DNA of 64,000 bases from Canna indica (lineage: Eukaryota; Streptophyta; Magnoliopsida; Zingiberales; Cannaceae): assembly GCA_034359265.1 (NCBI GenBank), contig CP136891.1:58070001-58134000 (forward strand), in the 5' to 3' direction. Under the pieces are notes generated by a model that was given only the letters and a program-made list of their open reading frames with translations, was not told the origin of the DNA and searched no databases. Position 1 is the stretch's first letter. Every line of letters starts with the position of its first letter. The position numbers and the translations under genes are program-made. Positions 10,559 to 22,441 of this stretch are shown here, piece by piece.

Positions 10559-11569
10559 CAACAATTTTCCAAAATCGAATTTTGGCAGAGAGAAATTTCC
10601 AGATTCGAATTTTGAGAATCAAAATTTTCAAAACTGAAACCTAGTGGATTGGATACCCATTTTACCCTTGGGCCAAAGTATCTAACTGGTCAAAAATTAA
10701 AAATTAAAATTAAAAAATAAAAAAATAAATTAAATTTATAAAATATTTTTTATGATAAAAAATAAGATAGTAGAGTATAAAAAATATATATTCAAACTCT
10801 CTAATCCATTAAAGACTTTTGCACAAAGTTTATAAATTTAAATTTAAATTAAAAATTATGAAATATTTAGATGTAAAATATTTTTTTTGGATTATAGTAC
10901 ATCTTTTGTATCATTAAAAAATTATTTCATGAATTTAAATATTTTTTTTTTTTTTAAATTATGAAGCTATTATAGACTTTATACAAAAGTCTCTAATAAA
11001 TTAGAGACTTTTGTTTATAATAATTTTTTAATTATGAAAAATAAAATTTAATTCACAAAAATATATATGTAATATAAAAAATGTGCTAGAGTCTATCAAA
11101 ATATTTTGGACAAAAAATATTTTAATATTTTTATTTTAAATTTAATTTTATAGATTTTGAGCAAAAGTCTATAATAATTTTATAATTTTAAAAAATAATT
11201 TTAATTAATGAAATATTTTTTTTAAAATACAAAAGTTATGTTGTGGTTCAAAAAATATTTTCTATCAAAATATTTTAGAATTTTTAATTTTAATTTAATT
11301 TTATAGTTTTGCACAAAAGTCTTTAATGAATTAAATAATTTAAAAAAATATTTTTTAAACTATCGCACCTCGATTTTATTATAATTTTTAATATAAATTA
11401 AAATTATTTTTTAATATATATATATATAAATTTTTAATCAAAGTTTTTAACTAGCTCAAGGATAAAATAGATATTAAATTCATTAAATTCCGACTTTAAA
11501 AAATTTAATTTTCAAGATTCGAATTTAAAAATTTCTCTTTCGCATTTCTGTATTGGAAAATTCCTGTTG
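10559..11569. mobile_element. AT-rich MITE-like element with diverged terminal inverted repeats
   Basis: The left end (caacaattttccaaaa, later gagagaaatttcc, gattcgaatttt, ccattttaccc) matches the reverse complement of the right end over about 120-150 bp with many substitutions. The interior contains several 'agagacttttgcacaaagt' phrases in both orientations. A related element lies at 22878-24438. Boundaries are approximate, and no clean target duplication was found, so Mutator or hAT assignment is open. Confidence 0.6.
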
Positions 11570-11875
11570 TCACTTTCTATTTTATTTTTTAAAATTCTAA
11601 TGCATTGTTTATTGTTATTTCTTATGATTTCTTCTGTCCAATCAAATACACCTTAAACCGTCGACGACGAATCGAGACGACCATCGTACGGCATCGCGTG
11701 AAGGAATCCATCAATTCTCCTTCACAAAATTAAATCAAAACGCAACCTTCTCTTCCTCCAATAAATAGCTACCTCGTGATCATCATCTTCTTCGTCTGCA
11801 ACCGTCCTTGGTCACGGGGACACAACCAAGCCCGACGGGAATCTGCCTTCTATCGATCTATTGAAGTTCTCGTCC
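11570..11875 (+). promoter_or_regulatory. putative UEV gene promoter and 5' UTR
   Basis: This is the 306-bp stretch between the MITE-like element and the UEV start codon. A TATA-like ataaatag at 11761-11768 precedes a CT-rich leader (catcatcttcttcgtctgc), consistent with a transcription start near 11790-11800. No other motif can be supported. The nearness of the MITE means the core promoter lies in little more than 200 bp of unique DNA. Confidence 0.45.
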
Positions 11876-14068
11876 ATGACGCTTGGAGGAGGTTCCGGCG
11901 GATCCAGCGTCGTCGGTAAAACCCCCCTTTTTTCTCCCTTTTCTTTCTGACCTAGATTATTAAGGTTTCCATCTCGATCTGTGCTTGGATCTTATATTGC
12001 TCAGTCTTACGCGAGGAGTTTCCGTGGATGGAGCCTAGGAATTCCTCCTTCGATCAAAGGATTAGCATGATAGTTCTCCATATACGTAATACTATATCTC
12101 TTAATAGGGCTTAGTTGATGGATCTGCCGTAGGTTCTTGGCCGCTCGATAGGTTTTTAGCTGTTGACAACGCGTCTGGGCTGCTGGTTGTGTGATGTGGA
12201 GATGCGTTGGGATTGATACAGATCGGATGATCTGTGTTATGTTGTCTGGAGACTGGAGTTGTCTCGTCTATGTACCCGATATTACTTTACTAGTTTTTTA
12301 ACAATGAAAAAAACTTAGATGTATCTTGTCATATGGGGTTCTGTTGTAGAAAATGAGTTAAATCACTTGAGCCTTATATGCAGCATCTGCTGATTGCAAG
12401 TTCCTTTAGGATTCTTGTAGTGAATTTCTCCTTTGGTAGTCCTGCTCTAGTTACAAAAAGAGTTGGAAAGTTTTTATTTCCTTTCTCTGATTAAAAATTG
12501 GTGAGTAGAGAAAGAGATGATGCTCACTTCTTTCGACACACCTTCATTATGTAAGGTTTACCGTTTACACTCATAACTTGTCCATTACAAAGGTAATTAT
12601 TATGGGCTGTTTAGAAGCTCACTCTCTGAACTTAGTAGTCAGGAAATAACCAAGTTTCCCTTAATATCAGGAGCTGATGGTTAAACTGAACTATAGAAAA
12701 GGGCGATATGCTTTGAATGTTGAAGGAATGGAAGTTAATTATCCCTAACACTGAATAAAACATATACTGTTAGCTCAACGAATTTAAGTTGTGGATGAAA
12801 TTACATACTAGATATTTACATGCATGCACATTCATATAATTGATGGTCTTTAAACATGTCTTTTAATAATTGCATTTTCAGAAATTACAACAAAGTGTCC
12901 GTTATTTCAACAAAATATCCATATCGCCTAAATGTAATTGAGCGTACACAATTGTGGGTGCAGTTTCGAATAGTTTACATTGATACTCTTATATGCTTCA
13001 AATTAACCAATTACACCGAGTGACAAGATAGGCACTATTATTATGATGATGATGATGGTACAAAAGATCTTCCAAATAATTTTGAAAACCAAGGGGCAAA
13101 ATAGTTTTACACTTGTTACTCGATCCTGAATTCAGTGAAAGAATTAAAATAATTACCCTTCTATCATGTTTGGACTTGCAAAATAATTCCCCTTCACTGC
13201 ATCTATCCTTGTCTATTTCTTTCACCCCTCTATTCTCAACTTCCTCTCTCCTTTGTTCTTGATATCCTCATTCTTGTATAGTCTCAATAATTATATTTCG
13301 GGTGGACACTTGCATTGAAGAATTTTGTTAGGACGTGTTAGAGAATTTTATTACTGCTATAGAATGTCCAAAATTTTCTTGCTACAACATTTTCTTCATT
13401 TTGAACAAAAAGATCTAGCACATAATTAGACAGATCAGTTATGCATTCTGTCATATCCTTATTTTCATTCACTTGCCTGCAGTTCCTCGGAACTTCAGAT
13501 TGCTTGAAGAGCTTGAGCGTGGGGAGAAGGGCATAGGGGATGGGACTGTGAGTTATGGAATGGATGATGGAGATGACATTTATATGCGTTCCTGGACAGG
13601 AACAATAATTGGTCCCCATAATGTAAGAGGCTCCAGTTTGAACTTTAATGCCTTGCGATATTTAAACACTTTCCATTTCTCTCACTAACACTCTTCTACA
13701 GACTGTCCATGAGGGCCGCATTTATCAGCTGAAGTTGTTTTGCGACAAGGACTATCCTGATAAGCCACCTAGTGTTCGATTTCATTCACGCATTAACATG
13801 ACTTGTGTAAATCCAGATACTGGAGTGGTAAATCTACATGATTCAAAATATGTTTACACTTTTGTGCAGTTTGTATTGTTTATACAATCATTTTCTTTGT
13901 AACTGATGTACGAGTAAATAAATTCAGGTAGATCCAAGAAAATTTGTAGTCCTGGGGAACTGGCAACGAGATTACACGATGGAGTATATTTTGACACATC
14001 TTAAGAAAGAAATGGCAGCATCGCACAACCGGAAACTAGTCCAGCCACCGGAGGGCACTTTCTTTTAA
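11876..14068 (+). CDS. UEV1: ubiquitin-conjugating enzyme variant, UEV1/MMS2 type (4 exons)
   Basis: Spliced coding exons are 11876-11915, 13483-13622, 13702-13827 and 13928-14068, with GT donors and AG acceptors throughout. They give 148 aa, the usual length for plant UEV1 proteins. The protein has a Gly/Ser N-terminus, then [17 protein letters not shown], a YMRSWTGTI strand, [13 protein letters not shown] and a C-terminal [10 protein letters not shown]. It has the E2 fold but lacks the HPN motif and catalytic cysteine, as UEVs do. The family pairs with Ubc13 to build Lys63-linked ubiquitin chains in DNA-damage tolerance and signalling. The start is chosen because exon 1 joins in phase and gives the family N-terminus. 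Intron 1 is long (1567 bp); introns 2 and 3 are 79 and 100 bp. All exons are open. Paralogue identity among UEV1 genes is not resolvable here. Confidence 0.95.
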
Positions 14069-14283
14069 GATCTTGCTTTTGCAAATTGATGTTGACATGG
14101 TGACTTTTTTTCGCCGAATTGATTAGGCATTAATGCATGTTTGTTTCATGCTTGCTATTGAAGTTTGCAGTATTATAACTCTGGTGCGCTAATGGTAAAT
14201 CGTGACTGTAATAGATTGCTTAAATCCATCATGTTGTCAAAGTCAATTGGAGTCTGAATCTTGACCAGTTTTGCTGAATGCAG
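14069..14283 (+). other. UEV 3' UTR / downstream flank
   Basis: Non-coding sequence following the UEV stop, ending where similarity to the large hAT begins at about 14284. No canonical AATAAA was seen. The polyadenylation site is undetermined and may originally have lain beyond the transposon insertions. Confidence 0.5.
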
Positions 14284-14705
14284 TTGGCAACCAAGCCCGA
14301 GCCCGCCCAGCTGGGCTTGAGCCGGGCCGGGTTCGGGCCAGGCTCGGATTGGTTCGAAAATTAATTATTTAATTTAAATTTTTAAAGATTTAAAATTTAA
14401 TTTTAAAAATTAATAATTACGGGTTAATTTTGAACTTGGACATCTAATTTTAATAATCATTATACTAAATTTTATTATATATTTTTTAACATATTTTTTA
14501 TATATAACGCAGTATAAATTAATAAAAATATTTTTAAAAAATTAAATTATAATTAAATTTTTATTTATCTTTAATACAAAAATATTCATCCAATGATAAA
14601 ATAATTTTTTTAAATATTATAATAGATTGCACCTTAAAAGATTGTCTACGTACTTTCTATAGTTAAACTTGTACTCCTCAATAATTAACTATAGAAGGAT
14701 CAGGT

Positions 14706-16763
14706 CTACGTAGTTCTTTTTACATTTTTAATCACCCGTAGTCCCGGTGATTTAACTTGTACTTGGACCAGCAGCACCAGCTTCGCTTGTTTGAGCTTCC
14801 TCCTCTCCCGATGATGAAGTGTCGAGAATTCAGCATTCAACCAGTCTTTTAAGCAAATGCACATTTCAACCGTTTCTTCACTCATTTGGCTCCTTTTTTC
14901 GTCGAGAATTTTATTTTCTGCACTAAAACAAAACTCGGAAGCTACTGTAGACATATGAACAATTAGTATATCACGTGTCATGATGGAAATAATAGGATAC
15001 GTATTTTCTTATTTTTTCCACTATGCTAAAATTTCATTATCATCTATTTTTTCAGAATGATTATGATCTAGAAAAAAAAGTAATTCATTAAAATTAGTAG
15101 ATTTAGTTTTTTTTAATTCTACGACCAAGTTGAGAATTAATACTATTTTCACCATCTTCTTTTAATCTAGAAGAAGATATTGTCTTATTTGTAATTGTAT
15201 CACCAAATTTTGAAGCGTAAAGTACAAACATAGAATTCAATAAATTCAAAATTTTATTTTTTTTTCTTCAACATTATCTAATTCCATATTGTTATAATAA
15301 TCATCTAACAACATATTTAAACCATCATTTTTCATTCTAGGATCTAAACATATTGCTAAACAAAATAAAGTAGGTACATCTGACCAATACTTTTTAAATT
15401 TAGATTCCATTAAAGAAATAATTTGTGCAAATAAATGATGATGTCTATATGAAGAAAATACTTCACTAATACGAACTATATGTGAAAAAGTTAAATTACA
15501 TGTAGGATAATAAACACCGAAAAGTTGTTCGGTAGCTTTATTAAAAAGTTCTAAAATTTGAGTAATATGCCCAGAAACTAACCAATCATTATTATTAATT
15601 GGATCATCAGACATATTTTGATTGTAAAATATTATAAGGATATCTTGATATCTTATAGTAGACATAAGCATATGATATATTGAATTCCATCTAGTAATAA
15701 CATCACCATTAGAATTTTTAAATGATTTATTAAAAGATTGACATAATTTTTTAAATTCTTGTGTTCTTACTTTTGAAGAACGCATATATTTAATAACATC
15801 TCTTATTTTCTCTACATGTATATTTACTTATTTTAAACCACCTTGTACACATAAATTAAGAACATAACAAACACAACGAACATGAAATAATTCACCATCT
15901 AATACTGGTTTAAATAACTGTATAAGGGGAGGAATAGCAGCATCATTATTACTAGCATTATCAAAATTAATCAATTTTTTTTTATCATTTATATTATAGA
16001 AAGATGTTACAAATCTAATAGCAGAAAAAATGGCAACAGAAGTGTGTGGATATTCAAAAACTTTAAAACTAATTATTCTTTTTTGCAAAATAAAATTTTC
16101 ACCAATCTAATGTGCTGTAACACAAATGTAAGAATTGGTAGTACGTTGACTAGACCAAACATCAAATGTTAAAGAAATTTTGATTTATTATTTTGAAAAC
16201 TAGTCATTATATTTTCTCTATATATAAAAAATAATTTTAAAGCATCACTTTTCATTGTATTACGAGTAATTTGTTTATATTTTAGTTGTAAAGTATTTTG
16301 AATCCAACTAGAAAATCTTAGTTGATCACCAAAACTAAAAGAAGATTCACTTTGAACAATTAATTTTTCAAGTTCTCGACGTTGAAAATCATAATTATAC
16401 GAAAAAGCTGTTAAACCAGAAGAAGATAAATTAAGAATTTGTTGAGCTAGTGCAACATTAGTGTCATGACCCTTTGCATGACGTAATAAATGACCAGTTC
16501 CTTCGATTGTTGAAGCCGAATGAATTTTTTGACATTTTTTGCACCGGGCTATTGTTATGGTGCCATCAGGTTCAATAATTTTCTCAAAATATTCCCAAAC
16601 CATACTTTTTTTTTCTACCTGATGGACATAAATTAATAGATGGACTTATCTCTATATTTTGATTTTGTTGAGTGATAAGAGTGGTAGGAGTAGCAGGAGA
16701 TATTTCTTCTAACATATTTGATCCAGTTTGTGGAGTATAACATGAAAAATCTCCATCCGCCAT
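14706..16763 (-). pseudogene. hAT transposase (BED finger, RICESLEEPER-like), copy 1
   Basis: The start codon is at 16761-16763 and is shared with the other copy. A BED-type zinc finger follows (CKKCQKIHSAS...HLLRHAKGH), encoded within 16169-16603 after a one-base shift in a poly-A run near 16607. Further blocks are FDNASNNDA (catalytic Asp region) and FHVRCVCYVLNL at 15828-16088, TRWNSIYHML and LDPRMK at 15246-15785, and a C-terminal dimerisation region STVASEFCFSAENKILDEKRS at 14706-14981. Frameshifts between these blocks break the frame. Function is lost. Confidence 0.9.
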
Positions 16764-17024
16764 TAGTAAAAATTAAAAATATAAAAAATATAAAAATTGT
16801 GCTAATCAATAAAATAAATTGAAGAGATTAAAAAAAAAATAACAACAATATCGAATCCTTGTCTTCTCGATGAGCTTAAAATGTTGTTGAGAATGATTGT
16901 AAATAAACTTAGATTATTGAGAGTAAGCGTGTAAGAGAGTTGAGAGTTAAGGATCGAGAGAAAGAGAGTTAAGGATTGAGAGAAAGAGTTGAAGATGAAG
17001 ATAGAAGAAATGAAGGAGGGGGGG

Positions 17025-17032
17025 TATTTATA
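17025..17032 (-). promoter_or_regulatory. TATA box of hAT copy 1
   Basis: On the minus strand the sequence reads cctataaatacccc, about 265 bp upstream of the transposase ATG. The same site is conserved at 53766-53773 in the second copy, upstream of its ATG. Conservation between copies and the CT-rich downstream leader support a promoter. Confidence 0.6.
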
Positions 17033-17203
17033 GGATTTTTTTTTAATAATAAATGATTCGTCGGCCCGAGCCAGACCTGGCTCGGGCCAGGCTTCTCGTG
17101 CTCGCCCAGAGCACGGGCACGCGGGCCGTGCCAGGCCAGACCCGGCCCAAAACCGGGCCGGGCCCGTGCCGCCCATGGACTGGCCCAGCCCGTTGCCACC
17201 TAT

Positions 17204-17776
17204 ATTTGGACCAAAGCCCATACTTAAAGAAAAAATAAAACAAAAAGAAAAAAAGTGTGTGTGTGTAGCCGACGGAATAGCGAGAGAGAAAATAGTGAAA
17301 AAAAAAATTTCCTTCATCTTTGCTTGCCTTGATCGATGGTGATTTGTTGTCCGATCAAGATGAAATTTTGATATGTTGTTCTCAAAATCGAGCTCTACAA
17401 TTTGAACGGTGCGGATCGTTGAGAAGCTTCCACTTTTGGTGAGATCTAGACCTATTTCTTTGTTGTTGTTGATGATGATTCCATCTTTTGAAATGATGAT
17501 CTTGATGATTTAATGTGTACCTTTAGTTGGTCTAGAGAAGAATATTGTGTTCCCATTATTCTGATTATAGTGGAAGTTTGAAGTGGACTTCGGTCCCGTG
17601 GTTTTTCTCATCACCGGAGTTTTCCACGTAAAAATTCTTGTGTTGATCTTGTGGTTGCTTGTTTAAATATTTTCATGAATATTTATTAATCTCAGCTTTC
17701 TTAATTGCACAAAGAGAAAAAAGTTTGGCACTTGTGGTTTGTGAATTTTGGTGTCTACAAGTGACTTTCCCTAACA
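17204..17776 (+). repeat. 5' LTR of Tork-like Copia
   Basis: A near-identical match to 21870-22441. It ends ctaaca at 17776, three bases before the PBS. The LTR start (tattgggtttggtccc in the 3' copy) is absent. It includes a gtgtgtgtg stretch near 17254-17265. Confidence 0.9.
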
Positions 17777-17779
17777 GAG

Positions 17780-17791
17780 TGGTATCAGAGC
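17780..17791 (+). other. primer-binding site (initiator Met tRNA)
   Basis: TGGTATCAGAGC, the complement of the 3' end of plant initiator-Met tRNA, just downstream of the 5' LTR. Confidence 0.95.
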
Positions 17792-17824
17792 GAGGTTTTG
17801 TAGATTGATTCTTGTGTAGTTAAA

Positions 17825-20800
17825 ATGGAGAAGAAAGATTCAGGCATGATAAAGCTTACCTCCTCCAATTATTTCCTATGAAAGACACTGATGGAAGATC
17901 ACCTTTATTATCATGATTTAGCCTTGCCGCTTGAGAGCGAAGGAAAAAAACCTACTGATATGGAGCAGGATAAATGGAATTCATTAAACAGGGAAGCTAT
18001 AATTGCTATTAGGAGATGGGTATCTCCTAAATCCATCAACCACATTTCTCAGGAACATGATTGCTATAAAGTTTGGAAGATGTTGGAAAAAACTTTTGCC
18101 AAGGAGAGTTCACAAAATAAGGCTTTCGCGATAAGAGACCTTGTAAACTTGAAATACCGAGATGGTGATGATGCTTCGGTGCACTTGAATGACTTCCCTT
18201 ATGATGAGATACAAGCACTAATCTTGTTGAGCTCATTACCGGATAGTTGGGAGACTTTAGTAGTGTCACTTAGTAACTCTGCTCCAAATGGGAAGCTCAC
18301 TTTGAAGTCAGTGAAAGATAGTATTCTGAATGAAGATAGGCGGAGGAAAGGGTCAGACACTTCAGAGTCTCAGGCACTTGTTACAGAAAGCCGGGGGAGA
18401 GGCCAAAGCAGATTTTCTCAAGGTAAACATGATAAAGAATTTGGTGATAGAAAAGAAAAATGGAAGCCTAGAGGGAGATTTCAGTCAAGGAAGGGAATGA
18501 AATGCTATTATTGTGAGAAGCTTGAACATTTTCAAAGAGATTGCAGAAAATATAAAAGAGATCAAAAGAGTAAAGCCGAAGAAAAAAATGATGAGAATGG
18601 TACAACTGCAATTTGTGACGGTGATGTTGCCATTGCTTGTGATGATGGTTGTGTAAATCTTGCTTGTCAGGATACCACCTGGGTTGCCGATTCAGCTGCT
18701 TCTTATCATATTACACCCCGACAGGATTTCTTTACATCCTATGTTACTGGTGATTTTGGTCAAGTGAGGATGGGAAATCAAGGGAATGCTAGTGTTGTGG
18801 GCATTGGAGATGTTTGGGTAGAAACAAATACAGGATGCAAATTGCTACTTCATGATGTTAGACATGTACTTGATATGCACCTACACTTGATCTCTACTGG
18901 TACACTTGATGAAGAAGGCTATCATAGTTTCTTTGGAAATGGTATATGGAAGCTCTCCAAAGGTTCTCTAGTTGTTGCTAAAGGCAAGAAGATGGGTCTC
19001 TACATGTCACAAGTTAAGGTGATTAAGGGGGAGGTTAATGCAGTTGAAGATGCCTCCATTGATTTATGGCATATGCGACTTAAACACCTCAGTGAGAGAG
19101 GCCTAGGCATCCTTGCCAAGAAGAACTTCCTTCCTTTGAAAGGTACAAATTTGAACACTTGCACTCATTGCTTAGTTGGTAAACAACATAGAGTTGCTTT
19201 TCATAGTTCATCTCCACATAGAAGATCTGATTTTATTGACTTAATTCATACTGACGTTTGTTCTATGACTGATAAGTCTCTTGGAGGGGCTTTGTACTTT
19301 GTTACTTTTATTGATGATTGTTCTAGGAAAATATGGGTCACTTGTTTGAAATCCAAAGCTCAGGTGATTGATGTCTTCAAGGATTTCCATGCCAGAGTTA
19401 AAAGAGAAACTGACAGAAAGCTCAAATATGTTCGAGTTGACAATGGTGGTGAATATAGGGGTCCATTTGAGAAGTACTGTAGGGAACATGGTATTAAGCT
19501 AGAAAAGACAGTTCCAAAGACTCCACAACATAATGGACTGGCTGAGAGAATGAACAAAACCATTGTTGAAAGAATCAAGTGTATGCTCTCTCATGCAAAG
19601 CTGCCTAAGTCCTTTTGGGGTGAGGCAATGAAGACTACAGTGACAATGATCAACCTTTCTCCATCGGTTCCTCTTGACTTTGATGTGCCAGAGAGAGTAT
19701 GGAAAGGTAAAGATGTTTCTTATGCACACTTGAGAGTGTTTGGCTACAGGGCATTTGTACATGTTCCTAGAGATGAAAGGTCTAAGCTTGATAGCAAGAC
19801 AAATCAGTGCATTTTTCTGGGATATGGAGATGATGAGTCTGGCTATAGGTTATGGGATCCAAAAGACAATAAGGTTATTAGAAGTAGAGACGTTGTCTTC
19901 TTTGAAGATCAGATTATTGTAGATTTTGAACAGAAAAAAAAATTAGAATCCTCAAGTTTTACTTCTTTTAGTGCAGATCCAGCATCTACTCCACAGTTAC
20001 CTTTGATGCCTCTTAACCATGAGGAAAATTTGCAGCATGATGACAATGGTGGTCAACCTTCTGTGCCGTTAGCTGATGATCCTAAGCCAGCTAATGATAG
20101 TAATGATGTTGTTGTTCTTGAACAAGCAGTTCAAGAAGCATCAAATGAGCCACTGTTGAGGAGGTCCTCTAGACCTCGCCAACCTTCCACCAAATATCCG
20201 CCTCATGAGTTTGTTCTTGTTACTGATGGGGGAGAGCCAGAATGTTTTGACGAAGCTATATCACATAGAAGAAAAAGGAATGGTTGAATGCCATACAAGA
20301 TGAGATGAAATCTTTGCATGAGATCATACTTTTGATTTGGTGAAGCTTCCTAAGGGTAGAAGAGCACTAAAAAATAAATGGGTGTTCAAGTTGAAAACTG
20401 AAGAAAATTGCTCACAACCAAGGTACAAGGCAAGATTGGTTGTGAAGGGATTTGGTCAGAAGAAGGGTATCGACTTTGAAGAAATATTTTCACCCGTGGT
20501 CAAGATGTCTTCAATCTGAATTGTGCTTGGTTTAGCTGCTAGCTTAAATCTTGAAGTTGAACAACTTGATGTAAAAACTGCCTTTCTCCATGGTGACTTA
20601 GATGAGGAGATCTACATGGAGCAACCTGAAGGGTTTGAAGTAAAAGGCAAAGAGCAGCTAGTTTGTAAGCTAAAAAAGAGTTTGTATGGTTTGAAGCAAG
20701 CTCCAAGGCAATTGTACAAAAAGTTTGATTCCTTCATGATGGAGCACGGCTATGATAGAACCACTTCTAATCATTGTGTATTTATGAAGAAGTTTTCTGA

Positions 20801-21831
20801 TGGTAACTTCATTATTCTCTTACTTTATGTGGATGATATGCTGATTGTTGGCCGTGACACCAAGGAAATACAGAATTTAAGGGGAGAGTTGAATAAGTCT
20901 TTTGCAATGAAAGACTTAGGACCCGCAAAACAAATTCTTGGCATGAAGATTACTCATGACAGGAAAAATGGAAAACTTTGACTATCTCAGGAGAGATATG
21001 TCGAAAAGGTACTTGAGAGATTTAACATGAGCAAGTCCAAACCTGTTTGTACACCGCTTGCAAACCACTTTAGGCTGAGTTCTAAACAGTGTCCTTCAAG
21101 TGATGAAGAAAGAAATGAGATGAAAAAGATTCCTTATGCATTCGCAGTTGGTTCCTTGATGTATGTCATGGTTTGCACAAGGCCGGATATAGCTCATGCA
21201 GTTGGTGTGGTCAGTCGGTTTCTCTCCAATCCTGATAAAGAACACTGGTCAGCAGTGAAATGGATATTCAGGTATCTCAGAGGCACTTCTGGTTTCAGCT
21301 TGTGTTTAGGTAATGGTAAACCCGTGTTAGATGGCTACACAGATGCAAATATGGCTGGTGATGTTGATTCTAGAAAGTCTACTTCAGGGTACTTGATGAC
21401 TTTTGCAGGGGGAGCTGTTTCATGGCAGTTTAGATGACTTTTTTGCAGAAGAAGAATACATTGCTCTGTTTCATGGCAGTTTAGATGACTTTTTTGCAGA
21501 AGAAGAATACATTGCTCTTACTGAAGGGGGCAATGAGTTGTTATGGATGAAAAAGTTCTTAAATGAACTTGGCCAAACGTAAAAGAACTTTGTATTGCGT
21601 TGTGACAGTCAGAGCGCTATCCATCTCAGTAAGCATCCAACCTTTCATTCTCGATCGAAGCACATTGAGGTTAGATACCAATGGTTTCGAGATGCTATAG
21701 AGATGAAGTCATTTGTTGCGGAAAAGCTTCATACCGATGAGAATGGATCGGATATGATGACCAAACACTTGCCGAGAGAAAAGTTTGAGTTCTGTTGTAG
21801 ACAAACAGACTTGGTGGATAACCCCAAATGA
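17825..21831 (+). pseudogene. Copia gag-pol polyprotein, broken
   Basis: The ATG is at 17825; a TGA at 17879-17881 lies 18 codons in. The longest open part, 17891-20286, encodes Gag, a zinc knuckle (CYYCEKLEHFQRDC, ORF residues 205-218), a protease DSA motif (267-269), the GAG-pre-integrase region and the integrase core with Asp455, Asp517 and Glu552. Frameshifts near 20270 and 20322 lead into reverse transcriptase ([14 protein letters not shown] near 20826), with TGA stops at 20517-20519 and about 20979. RNase H (YTDANMAGD) follows and is damaged at 21415-21540. The last part, 21595-21831, keeps the DSQSAIHL and MMTKHLP motifs. The clade assignment to Tork/Tnt1-like rests on these motifs. 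Confidence 0.93.
21415..21516 (+). repeat. 51-bp exact tandem duplication in RNase H region
   Basis: Units 21415-21465 and 21466-21516 are identical. Each unit contains an in-frame TGA and lacks the bases expected between the SWQ and AEYIAL segments of Copia RNase H, so a deletion happened first and the remnant was then duplicated. Confidence 0.95.
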
Positions 21832-21848
21832 GTTGGGAGGGGGAGAAT

Positions 21849-22441
21849 TATTGGGTTTGGTCCCAACTCATTTGGACCAAAGCCCATACTTAAAGAAAAA
21901 ATAAAACAAAAAGAAAAAAAGTGTGTGTGTGCAGCCGACAGAACAGAGAGAGAGAAAATAGTGAAAAAAAGTTTTTCTTCATCTTTGCTTGCCTTGATCG
22001 ATGGTGATTTATTGTCCGATCAAGATGAAATTTTGATATGTTATTCTCAAAATCGAGCTCTACAATCTGAACGGAGCGGATCGTTGAGAAGCTTCCACTT
22101 TTGGTGAGATCTAGACATCTTTCTTTGTTGTTGTTGATGATGATTCCATCTTTTGAGATGATGATCTTGATGATTTAATGTGTACCTCTAGTTGATCTAG
22201 AGAAGAATATTGTGTTCCCATTATTTTGATTATAGTGGAAGTTTGAAGTGGACTTCGGTCCCGTAATTTTTTTCCTCATCGGAGTTTTTCACGTAAAAAT
22301 TCTTGTGTTAATCTTGTGGTTGCTTGTTTAAATATTTTTATGAATATTTATTAATCTCAGCTTTCTTAATTGCACAAAGAGGAAAAATTTTGACACTTAT
22401 GATTTATGAATTTTGGTGTCTACCGGTGATTTTCCCTGACA
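21849..22441 (+). repeat. 3' LTR of Tork-like Copia
   Basis: It starts tattgggtttgg (TA in place of the usual TG) after the purine tract and ends ccctgaca. It is about 593 bp and matches the 5' LTR at 17204-17776 with scattered substitutions. Confidence 0.9.

Larger units (their letters stand above)
14284..17203 (-). mobile_element. large hAT transposon, copy 1 (both ends damaged)
   Basis: It aligns along its length with the complete hAT at 50833-54046. It has GC-rich subterminal palindromes at each side, a minus-strand transposase pseudogene at 14706-16763 and a TATA-bearing leader at about 16764-17040. The left end lacks about the first 60-70 bp present in copy 2. The right end stops at gccacctat, where the other copy has gccatctcta, and passes directly into a Copia LTR. 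No TSD remains, so the element was trimmed on both sides. Confidence 0.88.
17204..22441 (+). mobile_element. Copia LTR retrotransposon (Tnt1/Tork-like), 5'-trimmed
   Basis: The order is 5' LTR (17204-17776), PBS (17780-17791), gag-pol pseudogene (17825-21831), purine tract (ggagggggaga, near 21836-21846) and 3' LTR (21849-22441). The domain order Gag, protease, integrase, reverse transcriptase, RNase H marks Copia. The first 20 or so bases of the 5' LTR are missing at the junction with hAT copy 1, so the TSD cannot be tested. Confidence 0.92.

Noticed and set aside
13473..13688. Stand-alone 71-aa frame in the UEV locus
   Set aside because: It is exon 2 of the UEV gene read through into introns 1 and 2; the spliced model explains it.
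16802..17317. 171-aa minus-strand frame spanning the hAT end and Copia LTR
   Set aside because: It crosses an element junction, contains the TATA region and hAT subterminal palindromes, and has no homologous frame in the second hAT copy.
17780..17791. TGGTATCAGAGC strings as tRNA gene ends
   Set aside because: They lie next to LTRs and no cloverleaf sequence accompanies any of them; they are primer-binding sites.
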